From: Clostridia bacterium | Lineage (GTDB): Bacteria; Bacillota; Clostridia; Christensenellales; Borkfalkiaceae | Direction: 5' to 3' | DNA length: 64,000 nt | Assembly (NCBI GenBank): GCA_017625565.1 | Contig: JAGAKN010000013.1 | Location: 1-64,000 of the forward strand | Shown here: in pieces, positions 24,080 through 32,245 of the stretch | Layout of the letters: each line of letters opens with the position of its first letter | How positions within the stretch are numbered: position 1 is the first letter of the stretch | Made by a program: the position numbers and the translations under genes | The notes under the pieces: generated by a model | Database searches by the model: none | Told to the model about the DNA's origin: nothing | Seen by the model: the letters and a program-made list of their open reading frames with translations, nothing else

Positions 24080-24955
24080 ATGTTAGATTGTATTATCGTC
24101 GGTAGCGGTCCTGCAGGGATTTCCGCCGCCTTGACTTTGCGGGCAAACGGCAAAAGTTTTCGCTTGTTTGGTTCTTCGGGGTTGAGTGAAAAAATCTCCA
24201 AAGCGGAACTGATCCGCAATTATCCTGGGCTTTCCAACGTGACGGGGCAAGCTTTTTGTCAAGCTTTGCAAACGCAATTACAAGCGTCGGAAATTGCTAT
24301 TACAGAAGAAAAGGTGTCGGGCGTGTACGCGTTGAAAGGCAAATTCAGCGTTTTAACCAACGAAGGTGGCGCGTACGAAAGTAAGACGGTAATTTTAGCT
24401 TGTGGGGTGGAAAATATCCGTCCGATCGACGGCGAAGAACGTTTTTTTGGTCGTGGAGTAAGCTATTGCGCGACTTGCGACGGAATGCTCTACAAAAACA
24501 AAACGATCGCGGTGTTCTGCACGACGAAGCGTTTGGAACATGAGATTGCCTATCTTGCCGATTTAGCAAAACACGTGTATTTGATTCCGATGTATAAGGA
24601 TCTATCGATTGCTCGGGACAATATCACCGTGATACGGAAGATGCCGACGAAACTCGAAGGCGGAATGCGGATTACGGGTTTGCGATTTGCTACTCCGCCT
24701 TTGGACGGGGGATCGGAGCTATTAGACATCGACGGCATGTTTATGTTGCGGGAAAGCGTATCGCCTGCAGTATTGACGGGCGGATTGCAAACGGAAAACG
24801 GTCACGTTGTTGTCGATCGTTTGCAGAGAACGAATTTACCAGGCTGTTTTGCTGCAGGGGATTGCACGGGCAGACCGTATCAATACGCAAAAGCGATCGG
24901 GGAAGGGAACGTTGCGGCACACGCCGTCAGCGAATACTTGTCTGAAAATCAATAA
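24080..24955 (+). CDS. Thioredoxin reductase-like flavoprotein
   Basis: 291 residues from the ATG at 24080, which has AAGGGG seven bases upstream; earlier in-frame starts have poorer spacing. It shows the FAD motif GSGPAG (8-13), the redox-active CATC pair (130-133) and a C-terminal FAD motif ending FAAGDCTGRPYQ. This is the layout of low-molecular-weight thioredoxin reductases, which pass electrons from NAD(P)H to thioredoxin. The second nucleotide-binding motif is degenerate (AVFCTTKRLEHEIAYL instead of GxGxxA), so cofactor use may be unusual. No thioredoxin gene is nearby. Confidence 0.82.
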   Translation: MLDCIIVGSGPAGISAALTLRANGKSFRLFGSSGLSEKISKAELIRNYPGLSNVTGQAFCQALQTQLQASEIAITEEKVSGVYALKGKFSVLTNEGGAYESKTVILACGVENIRPIDGEERFFGRGVSYCATCDGMLYKNKTIAVFCTTKRLEHEIAYLADLAKHVYLIPMYKDLSIARDNITVIRKMPTKLEGGMRITGLRFATPPLDGGSELLDIDGMFMLRESVSPAVLTGGLQTENGHVVVDRLQRTNLPGCFAAGDCTGRPYQYAKAIGEGNVAAHAVSEYLSENQ

Positions 24956-24976
24956 AAAAGAAAGGGGAAAAGCGCT

Positions 24977-26254
24977 TTGGAAAGACGCGAACGGGTAATT
25001 TTATATTCGGATTTAAACAACTTTTTCGCGTCGGTGGAAATTGCTTTGCACCCAGAACTTGCAGGGAAACCCCTAATCGTGTGCGGAGATCCGAAAGAAC
25101 GTCGTGGGATCGTGCTCGCAAAAAGCGAGCAAGCCAAAAAGTATGGGATCAAAACGGCGGAAACGGTATACTCGGCGTTGAAAAAATGCCCGGATTTGGT
25201 GTTGGTGGAATCGCACTATCACGAATATGCCAAATATTCGCGCTTGGTCACTGAGATCTACTACCGCTATACCGATTGCGTGGAAGAGTGTAGCATCGAC
25301 GAATGCGCTTTGGACGTGACCGAGAGCGTACAACTCTTTGGCAGTGGTGAAGAGATAGCGGAAAAGATCCGTGCCGATATTAAAAGAGAACTCGGTTTAA
25401 CCGTTTCTATCGGGGTTAGCTATAACAAAATTTACGCAAAGCTTGCGTCGGATTTAAAGAAACCGGATGCGATTACGGTGATTTCGAAAGCGAATTATCG
25501 GGAAAAGGTATTCTCATTGCCCGTTTCCGATTTGTTGTTCGTTGGGAAAGCTACGGAAGAAACGTTGCGAAAGCTCGGTATACGGACAATCGGGGAGCTT
25601 GCGGTGGCGGACGAAACGCTATTGTATCGAGCTTTGGGCAAGCGCGGTAGACAACTACAGATCTATGCGCGTGGAGAAGACGACGAGCCTGTAAAGCCAG
25701 CAAAAGACAAGGATGACGTGAAATCGATTGGCAATTCCACAACGCTTGTCAAAGACGTGACCGATCGCGCGGAAGTCAAGCGTTGGTTGTACGTGCTGTC
25801 GGAGAGTGTTTCCGCAAGACTTCGCGATGCAAACGTCGGTAGGGCGAATACCATACATCTTGTCGTGCGCGACGATTTACTGCAGTTTTATTCTTGGCAA
25901 ACGAAAGTATCTCCGACGACGCTTTGTGGGGATATCGCCAAATGCGCTTTCGAATTGTTTTGTTTGCATTATCCGCCTGGGAAACGGGTGCGGTTGCTGG
26001 GGATCACCGTTTCGGGATTTGATCACGACGTTCGGCAGTTGACGTTAGACGGCGTTTTGGGCGTGGGGAAAAGCGCGGATTATGAAAAGAAAAAACGCGC
26101 GGAAGACGCGGTGGCGCGCATTCGGAAAAAATACGGCTATACAACCGTTCAGCGTGGCATTGTCATGGAAGATGAGAAGGCGCGTGGAATGGATATTCGT
26201 GGGCAAAAGGAAGAAAAATTTTCCAAAGAAAAACACCCGAAACAGGACGCATAA
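24977..26254 (+). CDS. dinB: DNA polymerase IV (Y-family, DinB-like)
   Basis: 425 residues. Palm motifs are DLNNFFASVE (the first metal-binding aspartate) and ECSIDECALDV (SIDE box), followed by GVSYNKIYAKLASDLKKPD. The thumb with a helix-hairpin-helix and the little finger follow, and a Lys/Glu-rich tail (about 365-425) comes last. It copies past damaged bases with low fidelity. The start is a TTG behind AAAGGGG. No beta-clamp motif is evident at the very C-terminus (KEKHPKQDA). It follows the thioredoxin reductase-like gene closely. Confidence 0.9.
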   Translation: MERRERVILYSDLNNFFASVEIALHPELAGKPLIVCGDPKERRGIVLAKSEQAKKYGIKTAETVYSALKKCPDLVLVESHYHEYAKYSRLVTEIYYRYTDCVEECSIDECALDVTESVQLFGSGEEIAEKIRADIKRELGLTVSIGVSYNKIYAKLASDLKKPDAITVISKANYREKVFSLPVSDLLFVGKATEETLRKLGIRTIGELAVADETLLYRALGKRGRQLQIYARGEDDEPVKPAKDKDDVKSIGNSTTLVKDVTDRAEVKRWLYVLSESVSARLRDANVGRANTIHLVVRDDLLQFYSWQTKVSPTTLCGDIAKCAFELFCLHYPPGKRVRLLGITVSGFDHDVRQLTLDGVLGVGKSADYEKKKRAEDAVARIRKKYGYTTVQRGIVMEDEKARGMDIRGQKEEKFSKEKHPKQDA

Positions 26255-26265
26255 AAACAAAAAAA

Positions 26266-26290
26266 CCGCCGATACTGTTTCTATCGGCGG
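26266..26290 (-). terminator. Terminator on the minus strand after SRP RNA
   Basis: Perfect stem CCGCCGATA/TATCGGCGG followed on the minus strand by a T-run (complement of the A-run at 26256-26265). A second long hairpin lies at 26319-26357 (GAAGGGCTA...TAGCCCTTC), between it and the SRP RNA. Confidence 0.7.
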
Positions 26291-26366
26291 AGAAGGGATT
26301 TTTCGCCTTGATATAGAAGAAGGGCTACCGAAAAACGTTTGTTTTCCGATAGCCCTTCGTGTTGAC

Positions 26367-26640
26367 AAAAAACTGCGCGATCCTTTGTTGCCGAGATTTA
26401 CCGAAGCGGAAACGCCGCAGGTGACTACTGCAAAGCTACCTTATGGCACACGCAAACATCCGCTTAGAGCTGCTACATTCCTGTCCTGACACGGTTCACG
26501 GCATTACGTTGCATAAGACCTTGCGATCAACGTTCCTTACGGCGCGCAAACCTTCCATAAACGTCGTCGAGAAAGGCATTCGGCTCTGATATAGCGGATT
26601 TCAGATACAGGGTGCCGCTAGCTCCCCACCTACGCGCAGC
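26367..26640 (-). ncRNA. ffs: Signal recognition particle RNA, large (Alu-containing) type
   Basis: About 274 nt on the minus strand. The S-domain core GTGTCAGGACAGGAATGTAGCAGC is at 26492-26470 and is the conserved Ffh-binding loop region. The 5' part (GGTGGGGAGCTAGCGGCACCCTGTA, then GCCGAATGCC) matches the Alu-domain start of Bacillus scRNA. The ends pair (GCTGCGCG with CGCGCAGT) and the RNA finishes in a T6 run. It joins Ffh to target membrane proteins. The promoter is at 26647-26675. Confidence 0.9.
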
Positions 26641-26646
26641 TTTTAT

Positions 26647-26675
26647 ATTATACACCATTTTCAAGCGGAATGCAA
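26647..26675 (-). promoter_or_regulatory. Promoter of SRP RNA
   Basis: Minus strand: TTGCAT (26675-26670), a 17-bp spacer and TATAAT (26652-26647). This places the start at about 26640. Confidence 0.75.
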
Positions 26676-26715
26676 CCTTTTTTGCAAAGTTTTTTTGCTC
26701 CATACTTGGATTATA

Positions 26716-26744
26716 TTGACAAATTACGCAAAAAAGCGTATAAT
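26716..26744 (+). promoter_or_regulatory. Promoter of the Mrp-family gene
   Basis: TTGACA (26716-26721), a 17-bp spacer and TATAAT (26739-26744). Confidence 0.8.
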
Positions 26745-26772
26745 AGACAAAGATTTATAAGGAGAAAGTACT

Positions 26773-27606
26773 ATGTCGGAAAATTGTTCGCATAATTGTT
26801 CTAGCTGTAGCGCGAATTGCTCGTCGCGTACGGCGGAGAGTTTATTAAAAGAACCGCACAAACAATCCACCATCAAAAAAGTGATCGGGGTGGTTAGCGG
26901 AAAGGGCGGTGTAGGCAAGTCCTTGACGACGGCATTGCTTGCGTCGTATGCGCAAAAACAAGGCTTGTCCGTCGGGATTATGGACGCGGATATCACAGGC
27001 CCGTCCATTCCCCGTATGTTCGGCGTAAAAGAACACGCTACGGGCGATGAAAACGGAATTCATACGGTGTTAACGCCGTCGGGAATGCAACTCATTTCCA
27101 TGAACGTGTTGTTGGAAGAAGAAACTGCCCCCGTCGTTTGGCGCGGACCGGTAATCGCAGGCGCGGTGATGCAGTTTTGGACGGACGTCATTTGGAAAGA
27201 CGTGGATTTGCTGTTCATCGATATGCCTCCGGGAACGGGCGACGTGCCGTTGACGGTATTCCAAAGTATTCCCATTGCAGGGATCGTCGTCGTGGCAACA
27301 CCCCAGGATTTGGTGAAAATGGTCGTGGAAAAAGCGGTGAATATGGCGAATATGATGCAAATTCCCGTGCTTGGGTTGGTTGAAAATATGAGTTATTTGC
27401 TCTGTCCCGATTGCGGAAAGAAAATAGAAATTTTCGGGCATAGCAAAGCCGATGGGATCGCGTCGGAGTACGGTATTCCGACGGTTGCGAAACTTCCCGT
27501 CGATCCGAAAATTTCGGAATATGCGGACGCAGGGCGTATTGAAGATTACGAAACGGACGCGTTGAAAGACGTTTTCGATCGGATTTTGCAAGCGGAAAGA
27601 AAATAA
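26773..27606 (+). CDS. Mrp/ApbC-family iron-sulfur cluster carrier ATPase
   Basis: 277 residues. The deviant Walker A KGGVGKS is at 44-50 and DADITGPSIPRMFG follows; FIDMPPGTGD and the CPDC pair near 216-219 are the family markers. Dimers of these proteins hold a 4Fe-4S cluster between the two CxxC pairs and pass it to target enzymes in the cytoplasm. The first 20 residues contain four cysteines (C5, C9, C12, C16), an N-terminal cluster that may hold a second iron-sulfur site, as in Nbp35-type proteins. AAGGAG precedes the ATG. Confidence 0.9.
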   Translation: MSENCSHNCSSCSANCSSRTAESLLKEPHKQSTIKKVIGVVSGKGGVGKSLTTALLASYAQKQGLSVGIMDADITGPSIPRMFGVKEHATGDENGIHTVLTPSGMQLISMNVLLEEETAPVVWRGPVIAGAVMQFWTDVIWKDVDLLFIDMPPGTGDVPLTVFQSIPIAGIVVVATPQDLVKMVVEKAVNMANMMQIPVLGLVENMSYLLCPDCGKKIEIFGHSKADGIASEYGIPTVAKLPVDPKISEYADAGRIEDYETDALKDVFDRILQAERK

Positions 27607-27630
27607 AAGTTTTTTACACGAAAGATAAGT

Positions 27631-28614
27631 ATGGGTTATAGAGAAAGGAAAAACGCGTCGGAAAAGAAATGGCGCGCTTTAAAACTGACCGTATTGTGTT
27701 TCGTCGTACTCCTATTAACGGGGCTTTGTGTATTTTCGGCGTTTTGCCCGCCGAGTACTTGGAAATATTACGTCAACAAACCCGACGTACCCAAACGGCA
27801 GGACGGGGAGTTGCGTATTCACATGCTCGACGTAGGACAAGCGGAGTGTATTTTGCTCGAATTTCCCGACGACAAGACGGTATTGATTGACGGTGGCGAC
27901 GGCAGGGAAAAGACGAACAAGACGATTTTGCGGTATTTGAACGCTTTGGACATTGACGCAATCGATTGTTTGCTCATAACGCATCAGGACGCCGATCATT
28001 GTGGTGGAATCGCTACGATTGTGAACAATAAAACGGTCAAAACAGCGTATTTACCTTTCGCAGAGCCGACGGAGAATACTTCGTATGCCAAAGCATATAG
28101 CGCGCTTTTAGAAGAGGGGTGTCCTTTGGTTTACGCGTCGTACGGGCAACGTTTGGGGAACGAAAACGTGCCGTATACTTTCACGTGTCTGTATCCGAAT
28201 ACGGAGCTTGTAGAAGAATCGACACAAAAAGATATTTCTTCGGTGTATTGGTTGGATTATTACGGCGTAAGCGCGTTGTTTACGGGCGATGCGGATTTAA
28301 TCACGGAAGAAAAACTTATTTTCGGCGAGCAAACCAAGGAATATTTTAAGATCGGCGTAGAATTATCGTCTACGGAAATTTTAAAAGTCGGGCATCACGG
28401 TAGCGAAACTTCGACTAGCGCGGAATTTTTATCTCTACTCGGTGTAAAAACGGCGCTAATTTCCTGTGGAGAAAACAATCTGCATGGACACCCGTCGAAA
28501 ACGACGTTAAACCGATTGCTTTCGGTGGGCGCAACGACGTATAGGACGGATACGCAAGGACATATTCTTGTGACGATATTCCCTACAGGCGAATACGAAG
28601 TAGAAACGATATAA
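27631..28614 (+). CDS. ComEC-like metallo-beta-lactamase-fold hydrolase
   Basis: 327 residues. One N-terminal membrane helix (about 16-37) is followed by an extracytoplasmic hydrolase domain. The metal motif is THQDADHCGG, with RIHMLDVGQAECILLEFPD before it and VGHHGSETSTS after, as in the C-terminal domain of the DNA-uptake protein ComEC. The large membrane channel part of ComEC is absent, so this is a stand-alone surface-anchored or secreted hydrolase, perhaps a nuclease. A terminator follows at 28620-28656. Confidence 0.8.
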   Translation: MGYRERKNASEKKWRALKLTVLCFVVLLLTGLCVFSAFCPPSTWKYYVNKPDVPKRQDGELRIHMLDVGQAECILLEFPDDKTVLIDGGDGREKTNKTILRYLNALDIDAIDCLLITHQDADHCGGIATIVNNKTVKTAYLPFAEPTENTSYAKAYSALLEEGCPLVYASYGQRLGNENVPYTFTCLYPNTELVEESTQKDISSVYWLDYYGVSALFTGDADLITEEKLIFGEQTKEYFKIGVELSSTEILKVGHHGSETSTSAEFLSLLGVKTALISCGENNLHGHPSKTTLNRLLSVGATTYRTDTQGHILVTIFPTGEYEVETI

Positions 28615-28619
28615 CGTAT

Positions 28620-28656
28620 GAGCGCGGTAAAATAATTACCGCGCTCGGTTTTTATA
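28620..28656 (+). terminator. Terminator of the ComEC-like gene
   Basis: Stem GAGCGCGGTAA/TTACCGCGCTC followed by GGTTTTTAT. Confidence 0.85.
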
Positions 28657-28740
28657 GTGGAAAGATTGCTGTTTTCGGACGAAAAAACGCTCAAAAAAGG
28701 CTTTTTTCGTGAATTTGGCAAGATTTTCACCTGTTTTTCA

Positions 28741-28769
28741 TTGTATTCTAATGAAAAATTTGCTATAAT
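28741..28769 (+). promoter_or_regulatory. Promoter of the EcfA-EcfT operon
   Basis: TTGTAT (28741-28746), a 17-bp spacer and TATAAT (28764-28769), about 30 bases before the ATG. Confidence 0.6.
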
Positions 28770-28799
28770 AATCAAAGGATACTATTTACGAAGGTCGAT

Positions 28800-30668
28800 A
28801 TGGAAGCAGTAAAATTCGAACAAGTACGGTTTTCTTACGAATCGGAGAATACGAACGACGCAAACCAAGACGTATTTGGAATGGACAAAACCGATTACGC
28901 GTTGGACGGCGTCGATTTTACCGTACAGGAAGGGGAGTTTGTCGCCGTTTTAGGGCATAACGGTAGCGGAAAATCCACGCTCGCGCGGTTAACGAACGGT
29001 TTGTTGAAACCGTCGTCGGGGGGGATTACCGTATTCGGTTTGGATGCGACGAACGATAAAAACTTGTTCGAAATCCGAAAACAAGTCGGGATCGTATTCC
29101 AAAACCCCGACAACCAAACGGTTGCATCGATCGTGGAAGACGACGTAGCGTTTGGGCCGGAAAACGTCGGTATTCCAAGAGAAGAAATCGGTAAACGTAT
29201 CGATTTTGCGTTGCATGCGGTTGGCATGCAGGAGTTTCGCCACGCCACGCCGTCTAGGCTTTCTGGTGGACAAAAACAACGTATTGCGATTGCAGGCGTT
29301 TTGGCGTTAAAGCCGAAGATAATGATTTTAGACGAAGCGACGGCAATGCTCGATCCGCGTGGTCGGAAAGAAGTGATCGACGTCGTTTTGAAACTCAATA
29401 AAGAAGAGAAAATTACGGTGATTTTGATTACGCATTTCCCCGAAGAAGCGATGCTTGCCGATCGCGCTGTTGTGATGAGCGACGGGAAGATCGTTTTAGA
29501 AGGAAAACCGAGCGAGATTTTAAGCCAAGGCGAAGCATTAAAACAATATGCGTTAACGTCGCCTAAGTCCATTCGAATTTGTCGGGAATTGACCGAACGT
29601 GGTTTGCCCGTTTCGGACGGAATGGACGCGGAAAGCGTTGCCGAGAATATCCTTACGGCTCTGCGTAGCGCAGGGGTGACGGCTTGGAAAGATACGGAAA
29701 CGGGCGCAGATGTCGACAATGAAGCTCCTTGTGATGGAAAGGGTGGGGTAGTTTGCGAAAATCTTTCCTACGTATACAATGCAAAGTCCCCGTTTGAAAC
29801 GTACGCATTAAACGGGGTGGATTTGCAAATCCATTCGGGGGACTTCTTTGGAATTATCGGGCATACGGGTAGTGGGAAATCGACGTTCGTACAGCATCTG
29901 AATGCGTTGTTGAAAGTTCCGACGGCGCAAAAGAAATACAAGCCCAAAAAACAAAAAAAAGGCGCTCCGCCACCGCAAAAAACGGTTTTGACGGTAGACG
30001 GGTACGATTTAACGGATAAAACGACGGATTTTAGAGAACTGCGTAGCAAAGTCGGAATGGTCTTTCAATACCCCGAATATCAACTGTTTGCGGAAACGGT
30101 GTTTCAAGACGTCGCGTTCGGGTTGAAGAATTTCCGCGCGGAAGCTAAGGAAGAAGAAACAAAACTTGCCGTGAAAGAAGCTTTGGAAACGGTGGGGCTT
30201 GACTACGAAGAAATCAAGGACAAATCTCCGTTCGAGCTTTCGGGTGGGCAAAAACGTCGGGTAGCGATTGCCGGCGTCATCGTCACCAAACCGGAAATTC
30301 TCGTTTTGGACGAGCCGGCGGCTGGTTTAGATCCGCTTGGAAAAGAAGAAATTATGTCGTTATTACACAAAATCCATGCGGAATGGTGTAAAACGGTTGT
30401 GATCGTTTCGCACGATATGGACGAAATTGCGGAGAACTGCAATCGCGCGACGATTTTTGCGGACGGAAAAGTCTTGCGGTTGGATACACCCAAACGCTTG
30501 TTTTCGGACGTGGAAAAGATGGTGTCGGTGGGCTTGGACGTACCGTTTACAACGAAAGTTTGTCAAATTTTACAAGCGAACGGCATAGAAATTGCTTGCG
30601 ATTATACGACGGCGGATTTTGTCGAAAAAACACTCTTGGTTGCGAAAGGGGGACGTACAAATGCGTGA
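28800..30668 (+). CDS. ecfA: Fused EcfA1-EcfA2 energy-coupling ATPase
   Basis: 622 residues with two complete ABC ATPase domains in one chain. Domain 1 has Walker A GHNGSGKST (52-60), signature LSGGQ (154-158) and DEATAMLDP, typical of EcfA1. Domain 2 has Walker A GHTGSGKST (354-362), signature LSGGQ (480-484) and DEPAAGLDP, typical of EcfA2. A linker of about 55 residues (262-316) joins them, and domain 2 has a Lys/Pro-rich insertion (376-396). Together with EcfT they power uptake of vitamins or metals through separate S subunits, none of which is encoded here. Most Firmicutes encode the two ATPases as separate genes. The end overlaps ecfT by 8 bases. Confidence 0.9.
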   Translation: MEAVKFEQVRFSYESENTNDANQDVFGMDKTDYALDGVDFTVQEGEFVAVLGHNGSGKSTLARLTNGLLKPSSGGITVFGLDATNDKNLFEIRKQVGIVFQNPDNQTVASIVEDDVAFGPENVGIPREEIGKRIDFALHAVGMQEFRHATPSRLSGGQKQRIAIAGVLALKPKIMILDEATAMLDPRGRKEVIDVVLKLNKEEKITVILITHFPEEAMLADRAVVMSDGKIVLEGKPSEILSQGEALKQYALTSPKSIRICRELTERGLPVSDGMDAESVAENILTALRSAGVTAWKDTETGADVDNEAPCDGKGGVVCENLSYVYNAKSPFETYALNGVDLQIHSGDFFGIIGHTGSGKSTFVQHLNALLKVPTAQKKYKPKKQKKGAPPPQKTVLTVDGYDLTDKTTDFRELRSKVGMVFQYPEYQLFAETVFQDVAFGLKNFRAEAKEEETKLAVKEALETVGLDYEEIKDKSPFELSGGQKRRVAIAGVIVTKPEILVLDEPAAGLDPLGKEEIMSLLHKIHAEWCKTVVIVSHDMDEIAENCNRATIFADGKVLRLDTPKRLFSDVEKMVSVGLDVPFTTKVCQILQANGIEIACDYTTADFVEKTLLVAKGGRTNA

Positions 30669-31473
30669 AGTGGCATTCGGACAATATTACCCCGCGAAAT
30701 CGTTCGTGCATAAATGCGATCCGCGTATCAAAATTCTGTTTTTGATCGTGTATATCGTCGCCGTATTCTTATCCAAGAACTTTTACGCGTTGGGCGCGTG
30801 TGCAGGCGTATTCCTACTCGTCGCACTTTTCTCGGGCGTACCGTTTAAGAGTTTGTTGCGCTCGGTAAAAGCCATCTTGTTCCTGTTGATTTTTATGACG
30901 GTGCTCAATCTGTTTTTTCATACGGGCGAAACCGTTTTATGGCGTTGGAAGTTTATCAAAATCACCAAGGAAGGTTTGTATCATACGGCGTTTTTGTCGG
31001 CGCGGTTGTTTTTGCTCGTGCTTGGTTCGTCGTTATTGACGTTGACGACGACGCCCGTATCGCTTGCAGACGGCATCGAAAGCTTGCTTACTCCCTTAAA
31101 ATGGATACGTTTTCCCGTGCATGAACTCGCCTTGATTATGTCGATTGCGTTGCGGTTTATCCCCATTCTCACGGACGAAACGGGACGGATTATGAACGCA
31201 CAAAAAGCGCGTGGGGCGGATTTTGAAACGGGTGGTTTTTTCAAACGTGTAAAAGCGGTGATTCCCATCTTGATCCCGCTACTGATTAGCGCGTTTAGGC
31301 GTTCTGAAGAGTTGGGAGATGCGATGGACGCGCGTTGTTATGCCGGTAGTAAGATGCGGACGAAGTATAAAAAATTGACGCTTACCTGGCGGGACGTGAT
31401 TGCGTTTTTCGTTGTTGGCGGATTGCTCGCAGGGGTAATCTTGTTGCGAATGCACACGGCTTGGTTGGTATAA
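30661..31473 (+). CDS. ecfT: ECF transporter transmembrane subunit EcfT
   Basis: 270 residues from the ATG at 30661 (MREVAFGQYYPAKSFVHKCDPRIKI), which overlaps the end of the fused ATPase (ATGCGTGA), so translation is coupled. Five or so membrane helices are present. The cytoplasmic coupling motifs are ARG-type: AQKARGADFETGG and MDARCYAG. This subunit connects the ATPases to exchangeable substrate-binding proteins. The longer upstream open frame is the ATPase gene in another frame. Confidence 0.93.
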   Translation: MREVAFGQYYPAKSFVHKCDPRIKILFLIVYIVAVFLSKNFYALGACAGVFLLVALFSGVPFKSLLRSVKAILFLLIFMTVLNLFFHTGETVLWRWKFIKITKEGLYHTAFLSARLFLLVLGSSLLTLTTTPVSLADGIESLLTPLKWIRFPVHELALIMSIALRFIPILTDETGRIMNAQKARGADFETGGFFKRVKAVIPILIPLLISAFRRSEELGDAMDARCYAGSKMRTKYKKLTLTWRDVIAFFVVGGLLAGVILLRMHTAWLV

Positions 31474-31483
31474 AGGGGTAGGT

Positions 31484-32233
31484 ATGCGATACGTTTTAAA
31501 GATTGCCTACGACGGTACGGATTACGCTGGTTGGCAATACCAACCCAACGCGATTTCCGTGCAAGAAGTCTTGGAAAAAGCGATACGAGAAGCGCTTGGT
31601 CAAAACTTAAAAACGACGGCGAGCGGTCGCACGGACGCAGGGGTGCATTCCGCAGGGCAAGTATGTCATTTCGACGGCGAGAACATTACCGTTCCCCCTG
31701 AAAAAATGCCCGATTGCTTAAATCGATTTTTGCCCCCCGACGTACGTATTTTGGACGGCTGGAGCGCCGACGACTGGTTTGATAGCAACCGTAGTGCAAA
31801 GCGAAAAACTTACGTTTATTCGCTGTACGTATCCGATCGTGAAATGCCCCTCAAGGAGCGTTTTGCTACGCGGATAGAACGCGCACCCGATTTGCTTGCA
31901 CTACGCAGGGTAGCCAAACTCTTGGAAGGGGAACACGATTATAAAGCGTTTTGCGCTTCGGGATCGGCGGTGAAAACGACGGTGCGTACGGTGTACGAAG
32001 TCCGCGTGGAGGAAAGCGAAAGCTTTGGTGGACGGGATGTAAAAATTTACGTGACAGGCAACGGTTTTTTGTATAACATGGTACGTACGATGGTTGGGGA
32101 ATTGTTGGATCTTGCCTTAGGTAGACGTACGGAAGAAAGCTTGCAAACCGCTTACGAAACGGGCAGGAGAGAATTGCTTGGCAAAACGATGCCTGCCAAG
32201 GGCTTAACGTTAGTCAAAGTAGAATATCAATAA
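31484..32233 (+). CDS. truA: tRNA pseudouridine synthase A
   Basis: 249 residues. The catalytic aspartate is in SGRTDAGVHS; YDGTDYAGWQYQP opens the protein and FLYNMVRTMVGELLDL is the C-terminal family block. The enzyme isomerises uridines 38-40 in the tRNA anticodon arm. It follows ecfT by 10 bases, a pairing commonly seen in Firmicutes. The start is the ATG at 31484 behind GGGGTAGGT. Confidence 0.95.
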   Translation: MRYVLKIAYDGTDYAGWQYQPNAISVQEVLEKAIREALGQNLKTTASGRTDAGVHSAGQVCHFDGENITVPPEKMPDCLNRFLPPDVRILDGWSADDWFDSNRSAKRKTYVYSLYVSDREMPLKERFATRIERAPDLLALRRVAKLLEGEHDYKAFCASGSAVKTTVRTVYEVRVEESESFGGRDVKIYVTGNGFLYNMVRTMVGELLDLALGRRTEESLQTAYETGRRELLGKTMPAKGLTLVKVEYQ

Positions 32234-32245
32234 GGAAGAAAGGAT

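Noticed and set aside
26082-26489. 135-codon frame overlapping dinB and SRP RNA
   Set aside because: It spans two unrelated features and two hairpins and has no ribosome binding site.
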